From positions 4,783,001 to 4,847,000 of the forward strand of contig NZ_JAVDYC010000001.1 of the NCBI RefSeq assembly GCF_031458255.1: a stretch of DNA of 64,000 nt. The letters are read 5' to 3'. The notes under the pieces are model-generated. The model searched no databases. It was not told where the DNA came from and saw only the letters and a list, made by a program, of their open reading frames with translations. The stretch comes from Catenuloplanes niger (lineage in GTDB: Bacteria; Actinomycetota; Actinomycetes; Mycobacteriales; Micromonosporaceae). Both the position numbers and the translations under genes were made by a program. Below are positions 8,657-16,316 of this stretch, in pieces (the first letter of the stretch is position 1; each line of letters opens with the position of its first letter).

Positions 8657-9532
8657 GTGTACAGCCTTGTCAGTGCGCCCGTGCTCGGCTTCGACCTGAC
8701 CCGGTTGGCGGGCGGGTCCGCCACCGCCGAGGTGCTGCTGCGGGCGTTGCGGCTGAGCCGGGAGGACCTGCCGGTGCTGGCCGGCACGCTGCCGAGCGAG
8801 GAGATCCGGGCGCCGCTCTGGCTCGAGGTGGAGAGCGCGGCGCGCCAGGTGCCGACGCTGCGCGGGCTGTCCGACATGGCCGACTCCGCGGCCGCGCTCA
8901 CCATGGTCGAGCGCGCCCCGATCGGCAGCGTCGACTCGCTGCTCACCTGCGTGCGCTACGACGTGATGTCCTGGACGTGGGTCGGCAAGGGGCGCGGCGC
9001 CCGCCAGGACGAGGTCGCGGAGAAGGCGACCGCACTGCTCTGTGACGCGGTGGTCGCGTCGTACCTGCGCGAGGTCCTGGACGACTCCGTGCGCCGCCGG
9101 CTCGGCGCGGGCTGGGTGGCCGCGGTCCGCCGGTTACCCGGTGGCCCACCGGTGGACCTGGGCCCGCACCACTACGTGGTCTCCTCGCTGCTGGAACGGC
9201 TGCGCTCGCTGACCGGGGCGGACGTGGAACGGCTGATCCGCTCCGGCGAGGACGCGCGGGTGAACTCCGGCGGCTGGTCCCCGGCCGTGCACTCGGCGTC
9301 CTGGGCGGCGTACCTGTCCGACCGGATCCGCACGGCCGCGGCCGCCCAGCTGCTGCTCGTGCAGGCGATCGACACGTCCGCGGTGCCGATGTCCGCGCGG
9401 GCCGGCGGCGTCTGGAACATGCTCAGCGGCGCGGTCCAGGCACTGGTGGTCCGCGACCTGCTGGACACCGGCACCGCACACCGGCTGTTGAGCCCGGTCG
9501 TAGCCGCTTTGGGACCGGCATGGCTGTCCTGA
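8657..9532 (+). CDS. Conserved-looking hypothetical protein between cheW and cheB
   Basis: A 291-residue, mostly helical protein that I do not recognise. It has no signal peptide and no clear membrane segment. Recognisable stretches are the repeated tryptophan-rich SWTWVGKGRGARQDEV and GGWSPAVHSASWAAYL, and an arginine-rich middle (DDSVRRRLGAGWV). Codon use is typical of the neighbours. The GTG at 8657 has no strong ribosome-binding site and no FliA-type motif is visible upstream. Position between the cheA-cheW terminator and the cheB promoter suggests, but does not prove, a link to chemotaxis. Confidence 0.65.
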   Translation: MYSLVSAPVLGFDLTRLAGGSATAEVLLRALRLSREDLPVLAGTLPSEEIRAPLWLEVESAARQVPTLRGLSDMADSAAALTMVERAPIGSVDSLLTCVRYDVMSWTWVGKGRGARQDEVAEKATALLCDAVVASYLREVLDDSVRRRLGAGWVAAVRRLPGGPPVDLGPHHYVVSSLLERLRSLTGADVERLIRSGEDARVNSGGWSPAVHSASWAAYLSDRIRTAAAAQLLLVQAIDTSAVPMSARAGGVWNMLSGAVQALVVRDLLDTGTAHRLLSPVVAALGPAWLS

Positions 9533-9558
9533 CCGTTATATCCCCGTTGCGAGAAAGC

Positions 9559-9586
9559 CTCAATTCGGTCGCGGTGGGGTCGATTC
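9559..9586 (+). promoter_or_regulatory. FliA-type promoter of the cheB-cheR-cheY-cheX unit
   Basis: CTCA (9559-9562), 16 bases, GTCGATTC (9579-9586). It lies 65 bases before the cheB GTG at 9651. Confidence 0.7.
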
Positions 9587-9650
9587 AAGGTTGCGGGCAG
9601 GGTGCGCAGAGCGCGCAGACCCGCCGGATGTGGCGCAGGGAGGCGAGGAA

Positions 9651-10811
9651 GTGACGATCGCAGTGATGGTGGTCGACGACTCAGTGGTCGTCCGCCGGCT
9701 GATCGTGGACGCGCTCGACGGCATGCCCGACATCAAGGTCGTCGGTACCGCCTCCAACGGCCGTCTGGCCCAGGCGAAGATCGACCAGCTGAAGCCGGAC
9801 GTCATCACGATGGACATCGAGATGCCGGAGATGAACGGCATCGAAGCGGTCCGGGAGCTGCGCAAACGGCACAAGACGCCGGTCATCATGTTCAGCACGC
9901 TCAGTGCCGCGGGCGCCACCGCGACGCTGGACGCGCTGGCCGCCGGCGCCACCGACTACGTCACCAAGCCGGCGAACGTGGGCAGCGTGCAGGCCTCCAT
10001 CCAGGCGGTACGCGACCAGCTGGTGCCGAAGATCCACGCGTTGGGCGGGCGCCGCGGCGGACCGCCGATGGCCGGCCGCCCACCGGCCCGCCCGATGGCC
10101 CCGACGGCCCCGGCCCGGCCCGGCGCGCCGATGATGGGCCGCCCGGGACTGCCGCCGCTGGCCGGTGGCCCCGCGCCGCACGGCGGACCGGGCGCGCCGA
10201 CCGGGCGGATCGACCTGATCGCGGTGGGCTGCTCGACCGGTGGCCCGGACGCGCTCGCCCGGGTGGTGCAGTCCTTTCCCGGAGACCTGCCGGTGCCGGT
10301 GGTGGTCACCCAGCACATGCCGCCGGTCTTCACGAAGATGTTCGCCGAACGGCTGGACCGCACGAACGCGATCCAGGTCGTCGAGGCCACGGACGGTATG
10401 ACACTCAAGCCGGGGGCGATGTACATCGCTCCCGGCGACCGCCACCTCGTCCTGGTCAAACGGGGGACCGGCGTGGTCACCCAGCTGTCCACCGCGCCGC
10501 CGGAGAACTCGTGCCGGCCCGCCGTGGACGTGATGTTCCGAGCGGTCGGCCGCGCCTACGGCGGCTCGACCCTCGCCGTGATCCTGACCGGCATGGGTCA
10601 GGACGGCCGCAATGGCTGCCAGGAACTCCGGGCGGCCGGCGCCGAGATCGTCGCGCAGGACGAGGCGACCTCGGTGGTGTGGGGAATGCCCGGCGCGGTC
10701 GTCACCGCGAACCTCGCCCACACCGTGCTGCCGCTGGACCAGATCGGCCCGTACCTGACCTCTCGTGTGAATGCCGGCCGCACGGCTCGGCCGAAGGTGG
10801 TGACTCGATGA
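9651..10811 (+). CDS. cheB: Chemotaxis methylesterase CheB
   Basis: Protein-glutamate methylesterase that removes methyl groups from chemoreceptors when phosphorylated by CheA. 386 residues: receiver domain (1-125; Asp9-Asp10, acceptor Asp55 in VITMDIEMPEMNG, lysine in YVTKPAN), a Gly/Pro/Arg-rich linker (about 130-185), and the catalytic domain (about 190-380) with the serine in AVGCSTGGPDAL, the histidine in TQHMPPVF and the aspartate in LTGMGQDG. GTG at 9651 follows GGGAGGCGAGGAA. It overlaps cheR by 4 bases (ATGA). Confidence 0.96.
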   Translation: MTIAVMVVDDSVVVRRLIVDALDGMPDIKVVGTASNGRLAQAKIDQLKPDVITMDIEMPEMNGIEAVRELRKRHKTPVIMFSTLSAAGATATLDALAAGATDYVTKPANVGSVQASIQAVRDQLVPKIHALGGRRGGPPMAGRPPARPMAPTAPARPGAPMMGRPGLPPLAGGPAPHGGPGAPTGRIDLIAVGCSTGGPDALARVVQSFPGDLPVPVVVTQHMPPVFTKMFAERLDRTNAIQVVEATDGMTLKPGAMYIAPGDRHLVLVKRGTGVVTQLSTAPPENSCRPAVDVMFRAVGRAYGGSTLAVILTGMGQDGRNGCQELRAAGAEIVAQDEATSVVWGMPGAVVTANLAHTVLPLDQIGPYLTSRVNAGRTARPKVVTR

Positions 10812-11653
10812 CACTGTCTCAACAAGACTTCTCATTCGTCGCTGGGCTCGTGCGACGCGAGGCGTCGATCGTGCTGGCTCCGGGCAAGGAGTACCTGGTC
10901 GAGGCGCGGCTGATCCCGGTCGCGCGCCAGGTCGGCGCGGCCAGCGTGACCGAGTTCCTGGCGAACATGCAGCGCCGTCCGGATCCCACGCACCAGCGGA
11001 TGATCGTGGACGCGCTGACGACGAACGAGACGTCCTGGTTCCGGGACCGTGAGCCGTTCACCGCACTCACCGAACAGATCCTGCCGGAGCTGATCAGTGC
11101 CCGGGCGACCAGCCGCAAGCTGCGGTTCTGGTCGGCCGCGTGCTCCAGCGGGCAGGAGCCGTACAGCCTGGCGATCACGCTGCAGCAGGCGCTGCCGGCC
11201 GGCTGGAACTACGAGATCGTCGGCAGCGACATCTCCACCGAGATGATCAAGCGGGCCGAGGCCGGCGAGTTCAGCCAGGTGGAGATCAACCGGGGCCTGC
11301 CGGCCGCGCAGCTCGTGCACTACTTCGAGCGGGCCGGCGCGCACTGGCGGATCGCGCCCTCGCTGCGGCGCAACGTCTCCTTCACCCGGCTGAACCTGAC
11401 CGCGCCGCTGCCGCCGATGCCGCCGTTCGACGTCGTGTTCCTGCGCAACGTGCTCATCTACTTCGACGTGGACACCAAGCGCACCGTGTTGCGCAATATC
11501 GGCCGGATGCTGCGGCCGGACGGGTGGCTCTTCCTGGGAGCCGCCGAGACAACAATCGGCATCGATGACAACTATGAGCGGGTCGTAGCCGGGCGCACGT
11601 CGGCGTACCGACTCAAGTCTGCGGTGCCGGCCGGCACCGCACGGAAGGGGTGA
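10808..11653 (+). CDS. cheR: Chemotaxis methyltransferase CheR
   Basis: Transfers methyl groups from S-adenosylmethionine to glutamates of chemoreceptors, the opposite of CheB. 281 residues: an N-terminal helical domain (about 1-85, TLSQQDFSFVAGLVRREASI) and a SAM-binding Rossmann domain with FWSAACSSGQEPYSLAI, VGSDISTEM, and VVFLRNVLIYFD. Starts inside the cheB stop (ATGA) and overlaps the next gene by GTGA, so the whole run is one translationally coupled operon. Confidence 0.96.
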   Translation: MTLSQQDFSFVAGLVRREASIVLAPGKEYLVEARLIPVARQVGAASVTEFLANMQRRPDPTHQRMIVDALTTNETSWFRDREPFTALTEQILPELISARATSRKLRFWSAACSSGQEPYSLAITLQQALPAGWNYEIVGSDISTEMIKRAEAGEFSQVEINRGLPAAQLVHYFERAGAHWRIAPSLRRNVSFTRLNLTAPLPPMPPFDVVFLRNVLIYFDVDTKRTVLRNIGRMLRPDGWLFLGAAETTIGIDDNYERVVAGRTSAYRLKSAVPAGTARKG

Positions 11654-12045
11654 GCCACGTGCAGGCGATTTTGATCGACGACTCCCGGGCGATGCGTCTG
11701 ATCCTGCGCCGCATCGTCGGGCAGATCGGCTTCGACGCGGTGGAAGCAGAGGACGGGCAGGCCGCCATCGACCTGCTCAACAGCATGGAGAAGGCGCCGG
11801 AACTGGCGCTCATTGACTGGAACATGCCCAACATGAACGGCCTCGAGTTCGTCACCGCGGTCCGCAAGGAGCCGAAGTACCGCGAGATGACGCTCGTCAT
11901 GGTCACGACGGAGAGCGAACAGAGCCAGATCGTACGAGCGCTCGCCGCCGGCGCGCACGAGTACGTGATCAAGCCGTTCACCGCGGGCGCCATGATCGAA
12001 AAGCTGGCCCTGCTGGGCCTCGTCCCTCAGGGAGCGAGTTCATGA
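11650..12045 (+). CDS. cheY: CheY-like single-domain response regulator (first of two)
   Basis: A 131-residue receiver domain without output domain. Asp10-Asp11 form the acidic pocket, Asp56 in LALIDWNMPNMNG is the acceptor, Thr in MVTTESEQS and Lys in YVIKPFTAGA complete the active site. It presumably carries the signal from CheA to FliM/FliN at the motor, although which of the two CheY proteins in this operon does so cannot be told. The GTG at 11650 overlaps the cheR stop; the stop overlaps the next ATG. Confidence 0.88.
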   Translation: MSHVQAILIDDSRAMRLILRRIVGQIGFDAVEAEDGQAAIDLLNSMEKAPELALIDWNMPNMNGLEFVTAVRKEPKYREMTLVMVTTESEQSQIVRALAAGAHEYVIKPFTAGAMIEKLALLGLVPQGASS

Positions 12046-12524
12046 GTGATGTAGCTGCACTTCGGGTCGAAGACCTGTCGGAGATCGTCGAACAGGTGTG
12101 GTCGTCGTACCTCGATCCGGAGGGCGTCGAGCCGCTCCTCCCGGTCTACGACGACATCGACAGCATGAAGACGGACATGCACGCGTCCGTGTCGATCACC
12201 GGCACCTGGCACGGGCACGTGGTCGTCGCCTGCAACGAGTCGGCCGCGAAGAACACCTCCGCCGCGTTCCTGGCGATGGAGGTGGAGGAGGTCGGCGAGG
12301 CCGACATGATGGACGTGCTGGGCGAACTGGCCAACATCGTCGGCGGCAACGTGAAGAGCATGCTCCCGCCGGGCTGCTTCGTCTCGCTGCCGACCGTGGT
12401 CACCGGCGAGGCCCCGCACTACCCGTCCGCGGAGCCGGTCTGCCGGCTGGCCGGTACCTGGATGAGCGATCCGTTCGTCATCACCATGTGGCAGAGCCGC
12501 GGAGACGGAGGCGAGGCGGCATGA
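12042..12524 (+). CDS. cheX: CheX/CheC-type CheY phosphatase
   Basis: A 160-residue protein of the CheC/CheX/FliY fold. The family phosphatase motif, a glutamate followed two residues later by asparagine with a downstream proline, is seen as Glu95 and Asn98 in LGELANIVGGNVKSMLP. Family knowledge: these residues dephosphorylate CheY. Here it lies directly between two cheY genes, overlapping both by ATGA, and is probably the phosphatase that ends the signal, since no CheZ or CheD is visible. Confidence 0.85.
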   Translation: MSDVAALRVEDLSEIVEQVWSSYLDPEGVEPLLPVYDDIDSMKTDMHASVSITGTWHGHVVVACNESAAKNTSAAFLAMEVEEVGEADMMDVLGELANIVGGNVKSMLPPGCFVSLPTVVTGEAPHYPSAEPVCRLAGTWMSDPFVITMWQSRGDGGEAA

Positions 12525-12883
12525 AGATTCTGATCGCTGATGACAGCCGGGTGATGCGCCAGATCGTCACCCGTACGCTGCGCCAGGCCGGCTTCGACGG
12601 GCACGACCTGGTCGAGGCGCAGGACGGCAAGCAGGCGTTCGACCTGGTGCAGTCGGAGAAGCCGGACCTGGTGATCTCCGACTGGAACATGCCCGAGATG
12701 ACCGGCGTGGAGTGCCTCCGGCAGCTGCGCGCGAACGGGAACAACGTCAAATTCGGCTTCGTCACCTCGGAGTGCACGCCCGAGATGATGCAACAGGCCG
12801 AAGCCGCCGGTGCCGAGTTCTTCATCATCAAGCCGTTCACAGCTGAACGATTTGATGAGGTCTTTAGTCCAATTTTGGGATGA
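12521..12883 (+). CDS. cheY: CheY-like single-domain response regulator (second)
   Basis: A 120-residue receiver domain: Asp7-Asp8, acceptor Asp54 in LVISDWNMPEMTG, and Lys in FIIKPFTAERF. It shares the rare acceptor context DWNMP with the first CheY in this operon. The ATG overlaps the stop of the CheX gene. Family members of this type act on the flagellar switch; a phosphate-sink role is possible for one of the two. Confidence 0.88.
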   Translation: MKILIADDSRVMRQIVTRTLRQAGFDGHDLVEAQDGKQAFDLVQSEKPDLVISDWNMPEMTGVECLRQLRANGNNVKFGFVTSECTPEMMQQAEAAGAEFFIIKPFTAERFDEVFSPILG

Positions 12884-12891
12884 TATGAGCC

Positions 12892-13377
12892 ATGTCTGAC
12901 ACTCTCGCAGTTCCCGCCTCTCTCGCGGTGCGCAACATGCTCGGGGACACCCTGGGCCGTGAGGTCACCGTCAATATCGGAAATCCGCTGACGCAGAAGG
13001 ATCTGCCCACCGCCACGGTGGCGATCTACGTCGACTCCAGCAACCGGGTGGCGGCCGTCCTCGGGATGGACCTGAAGCTCGCCGCGTTCGCCGGTGCCGC
13101 GCTGGGTCTGCTGCCGGTCGGCGGTGCGGAGGACGCCATCGACGACAAGGAGCTCTACCCGAACCTCGCGGAGAACGTCGGCGAGCTCTGCAACATCCTG
13201 ACCGGCCTGCTCAACAAGGAGGGCGCGCCGCACGTCAAACTCGACCGCGTCGTCCTCCCGGGCGAGTCGATCCCGAACGACGCACAGGCCCACCTGCTCG
13301 CACTCGGCCGCCGCATCGACCTGACGGTCGACATCCAGCGGTACGGCAGCGGCACGTTCTCACTCTCGCTGGCCTGA
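12892..13377 (+). CDS. CheC/CheX-like protein, second putative CheY phosphatase
   Basis: A 161-residue protein that follows the second cheY by 8 bases. Overall similarity to known families is weak by eye, but it has an E-x2-N motif, Glu98 and Asn101 in ENVGELCNILTGLLN, with a proline 22 residues on (VVLPGES), which matches the CheC/CheX phosphatase pattern. It may dephosphorylate one of the CheY proteins or bind the switch. It is the last gene of the unit; a hairpin follows. The assignment is inferred from motif and position. Confidence 0.6.
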   Translation: MSDTLAVPASLAVRNMLGDTLGREVTVNIGNPLTQKDLPTATVAIYVDSSNRVAAVLGMDLKLAAFAGAALGLLPVGGAEDAIDDKELYPNLAENVGELCNILTGLLNKEGAPHVKLDRVVLPGESIPNDAQAHLLALGRRIDLTVDIQRYGSGTFSLSLA

Positions 13378-13394
13378 ACCACGTTCTCCCGCGT

Positions 13395-13418
13395 CGCCGG
13401 CCCCGCACGGGGCCGGCG
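13395..13418 (+). terminator. Terminator after the cheB-to-cheX-like unit
   Basis: 10-bp perfect stem (13395-13404 and 13409-13418) with a 4-base loop, extended by further partial pairing outside, 17 bases after the last stop codon. Confidence 0.65.
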
Positions 13419-13481
13419 GCGCGACGCGTTCCAGGGACGGTGGACCGCGGTACGGCGTGAGCCGTAGCGCTGCCGAAATTC

Positions 13482-13509
13482 CTGAGATCTCCCCGCAACC
13501 GGCCGATAA
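13482..13509 (+). promoter_or_regulatory. FliA-type promoter of the glycine-rich gene
   Basis: CTGA (13482-13485), 16 bases, GCCGATAA (13502-13509). The downstream box is a perfect match to the classical FliA/WhiG -10 element; the upstream box differs from CTCA by one base. Confidence 0.65.
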
Positions 13510-13555
13510 CCGGATTACAGCGGACCGTCTACCCCCGGTCCGGAAGGAGATCGAC

Positions 13556-14167
13556 ATGGGTTCCATCAGCAGCGTCAGCGGTGGGGCGAACACCGCGTAC
13601 GCGAACAGCGGCCGCATCGAGCGCCGCGACCCGATGGCCACCGTCGCGAAGACGCTCGGCCTGGACAACAACACCCTCCGGGAGAAGATGAAGGAGGGGA
13701 ACTCGCTCGCCGACATCGCGGAGACCCAGGGCGTCGCGAACGATGACCTGATCGCCGCGATCAAGCAGGGCATGCCGGTCGACAAGGCCAACTCGCCGCA
13801 GGCCACCGAGCTGGCGGAGTCGCTGGCCAACGCGACGAACGCGGGTGCGCTGGCCGCGGCCGGCGGTGCGGGCGGCCCCGGTGGTCCCGGTGCCGGCGGT
13901 CCCGGCGGCGGGCACGGTGGCGGACCGGGCGGTGGCCACGGCGGCCAGCTCGGCGGGCCCGGGCTCAGCAGCCCACCGCGCGCGACCACGGAGTCGGAGT
14001 CGCTCAGCCGGATCAGCAACCTGCTGGAGATGTCCACCGACGAGGTCAGCCAGCAGGTGCACAGCGCCGCCGACCTGCTCAACCTGGCCAGCTCCAAGGG
14101 CGTCACCACCGAGCAGCTGACCTCGGTCCTGCAGCGCAGCGGCAGCCTGGTCGACGTCCGCGTCTGA
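13556..14167 (+). CDS. Hypothetical glycine-rich linker protein, likely in the flagellar regulon
   Basis: A 203-residue protein I do not recognise. The N-terminal part has a helical motif suggestive of a helix-turn-helix-like repeat (TLGLDNNTLREKMKEG, DIAETQGVANDDLIAAI); the middle (about 105-145) is nearly all Gly, Pro and His; the C-terminal part is another small helical module (ISNLLEMSTDEVSQQVHSAA and SSKGVTTEQLTSVL) of the same style. There is no signal peptide. GGAAGGAG lies 6 bases before the ATG. A FliA-type promoter and the adjoining che operon suggest a motility-linked role. A short hairpin ends the gene. Confidence 0.7.
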   Translation: MGSISSVSGGANTAYANSGRIERRDPMATVAKTLGLDNNTLREKMKEGNSLADIAETQGVANDDLIAAIKQGMPVDKANSPQATELAESLANATNAGALAAAGGAGGPGGPGAGGPGGGHGGGPGGGHGGQLGGPGLSSPPRATTESESLSRISNLLEMSTDEVSQQVHSAADLLNLASSKGVTTEQLTSVLQRSGSLVDVRV

Positions 14168-14184
14168 CCAGGCCGCACACGGGC

Positions 14185-14213
14185 GAGGCCCGGGACGTAC
14201 CGTCCCGGGCCTC
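14185..14213. terminator. Bidirectional terminator
   Basis: Perfect 13-bp stem (14185-14197 and 14201-14213) with a TAC loop between the convergent glycine-rich gene and the small membrane protein gene. Confidence 0.75.
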
Positions 14214-14227
14214 GAAGGTTCTGCGAT

Positions 14228-14494
14228 CTACTGCCCCTCGGCCGAGGGCTCCGGGGTCTCCACCGGGCGCCACCACTGCCAGGCCAGGAAGAGCAGGCCC
14301 AGCGCGAGCATGCCGAGGCCCATCCACAGGTTGATCCGGACGCCCTCGGCCTTGGCGATCTCGTCGGGACCGTCGAACAGGCCGACGGCCGTGATGATGA
14401 CGCCGTAGACCGTGAAGAGACCGCCGATCACGCGCCGGACGTCGAAGGTGCGTGCGGCCGAGGCCCGCTTCTGCTCGAGTTCGTTGTCGGTCAT
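14228..14494 (-). CDS. Small membrane protein next to the symporter
   Basis: An 88-residue protein with two hydrophobic segments (VIGGLFTVYGVIITAVGLF and LWMGLGMLALGLLFLAWQWW) and charged ends. It overlaps nothing but starts 15 bases after the symporter stop, so it is probably co-transcribed and may be an accessory subunit. ATG at 14494 is preceded by GGGGGAA; a longer GTG start at 14512 would overlap the symporter gene by 4 bases. The function is not recognisable beyond membrane location. Confidence 0.7.
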   Translation of the reverse strand: MTDNELEQKRASAARTFDVRRVIGGLFTVYGVIITAVGLFDGPDEIAKAEGVRINLWMGLGMLALGLLFLAWQWWRPVETPEPSAEGQ

Positions 14495-14508
14495 CGTGGG
14501 TTCCCCCG

Positions 14509-16161
14509 TCACCAGATCGGGATGTAGAGCAGCACGGACAGGACCAGGGCGATCACGCCCAGCAGCACCGGCGAGCGGTACCAGACGGCGTCGCCGGCGA
14601 GTGCGTCACTGACGCCGCCGGTGCCCTGCAGCCCGTAGACCAGGCCGCGGAGGTCGTCGTCGGACTTCGGCCGGGTCAGCGGCGTGATGACCAGCGCGAC
14701 GATCACCACGGTGAAGAACGCGATGCCGGAACCCCAGAAGCTCTCCTCCAGGTCCGAGCCGAACGGCAGCGTGCCGGCCTTGTAGAGCAGGTAGACCGTC
14801 AGCGACGCGAGCGTGCCGAGCAGCAGCGACCAGAAACCGGCCTGCGCGGTCATTCGCTTCCAGAACATGCCTACAATGAATGTCGCGAACAATGGCGCAT
14901 TGAACAAGCTAAATAGCGTTTGAATGTAATTCATAATATTGTTGAAATCGGCGGCGATGAACGCGGTGCCGATTCCGATCAGCACGCCGCACACCGTGGC
15001 GATCCGGCCCACCCGCAGGTAGTACCCGTCCGGCCGGTCCTTGCGGACGTAGGCCTGCCAGATGTCGTACGTGAAGACCGTGTTGAAACCGCTGACGTTC
15101 GCGGCCATGCCGGCCATGAAGGACGCGATCAGGCCGGTCACCGCGATGCCGAGCACGCCGTTCGGCAGCAGGTCGCGCATCAGCAGCGGGATCGCGTTGT
15201 TGTACTGCAGCGCGCCGGACTCCGCGCCCAGGCCGGACACGGTCACCAGCGCGATCAGGCCGGGCACCACGACGACGGCCGGGATCAGCAGCTTCGGGAA
15301 CGCCGCGATGATCGGGGTACGCCGGGCCGCGCTCATGTTCCGGGCGCTCAGCGCGCGCTGGACCTCCGCGAAGTTCGTGGTCCAGTAGCCGAACGAGAGC
15401 ACGAAGCCGAGGCCGAAGACGATGCCGATCCAGCTCGCGCCGAGCGGGTTGTCCGAGCCACCGGTGTCCGCCCAGGTGTGCAGTCCGGCCTCGCCGAGCG
15501 TGCTGTTCCGGACCGCGTCCGCCAGGCCGTTCACGCCGCCCACCTTGACCAGGCCGATCACGGTCAGCGGGATCAGGCCGGCCAGGATCACGAAGAACTG
15601 CAGCACCTCGTTGTAGATCGCCGAGGTGAGGCCGCCGACCGTGATGTACGCCAGCACGATCAGCGCACCGACCACGATGGACACCCACAGTGGCCAGCCG
15701 AGCAGCGCCTCCAGCACCAGGGCGAGTGCGAACAGGTTCACGCCCGCGATCAGCACCTGGGCGAGCGCGAAGCTCAGCGCGTTGAGCAGGTGGGTCGGCC
15801 GGTTGAAGCGGCGGAGCAGGAACTCCGGCACGCTCCGGACCTTGGAGCCGTAGTAGAACGGCATCATCACGATGCCCAGGAAGACCATCGCCGGTACGGC
15901 GCCGATCAGGTAGTAGTGCAGCGTCATCATGCCGTACTGGGCGCCGTTCGCGGCCATGCCGATGATCTCGAGCGCGCCGAGGTTGGCCGAGACGAACGCC
16001 AGACCGGTCACCCACGCCGGCAGCGACCGGCCGGACAGGAAGAAGTCGACGCTGGTCTTGATCGCGCGCCGGGCCGCGAAGCCCACGCCCAGCACGGTGC
16101 CGAAGTAGAGCACCAGAATCAGATAGTCGATTATGCCAAGATCAAGTCTTAGCTCCTCCAC
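14509..16161 (-). CDS. Sodium:solute symporter (SSS family)
   Basis: A 550-residue integral membrane transporter with about 13 hydrophobic segments. Family features: N-terminal DFFLSGRSLPAWVTGLAFVSANLGALEIIG, the conserved GGLTSAIYNEVLQFF, and YDIWQAYVRKDRP after an AANVSGFNTVF segment. Members drive uptake of sugars, amino acids or similar solutes with Na+; the sugar-transporter (SGLT-like) branch looks closest, which would fit the nearby glycosidase, but the substrate is not deducible. The GTG start has GGGGAGG 7 bases upstream. Confidence 0.9.
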   Translation of the reverse strand: MEELRLDLGIIDYLILVLYFGTVLGVGFAARRAIKTSVDFFLSGRSLPAWVTGLAFVSANLGALEIIGMAANGAQYGMMTLHYYLIGAVPAMVFLGIVMMPFYYGSKVRSVPEFLLRRFNRPTHLLNALSFALAQVLIAGVNLFALALVLEALLGWPLWVSIVVGALIVLAYITVGGLTSAIYNEVLQFFVILAGLIPLTVIGLVKVGGVNGLADAVRNSTLGEAGLHTWADTGGSDNPLGASWIGIVFGLGFVLSFGYWTTNFAEVQRALSARNMSAARRTPIIAAFPKLLIPAVVVVPGLIALVTVSGLGAESGALQYNNAIPLLMRDLLPNGVLGIAVTGLIASFMAGMAANVSGFNTVFTYDIWQAYVRKDRPDGYYLRVGRIATVCGVLIGIGTAFIAADFNNIMNYIQTLFSLFNAPLFATFIVGMFWKRMTAQAGFWSLLLGTLASLTVYLLYKAGTLPFGSDLEESFWGSGIAFFTVVIVALVITPLTRPKSDDDLRGLVYGLQGTGGVSDALAGDAVWYRSPVLLGVIALVLSVLLYIPIW

Positions 16162-16316
16162 GGAACACCTCCCCAGGTGCCGGCGCGTGGGGTGCCGGTC
16201 GCCGGGGCGTGGACTACCCCTCGGTAACGGCGCTTACACGCGTGAGATCGTGTTGCGCACCACGTGTCAGTTGATCACCGGGTCGGTACGCTGCGGTGGT
16301 CGAAAAAGGGGGCGAA

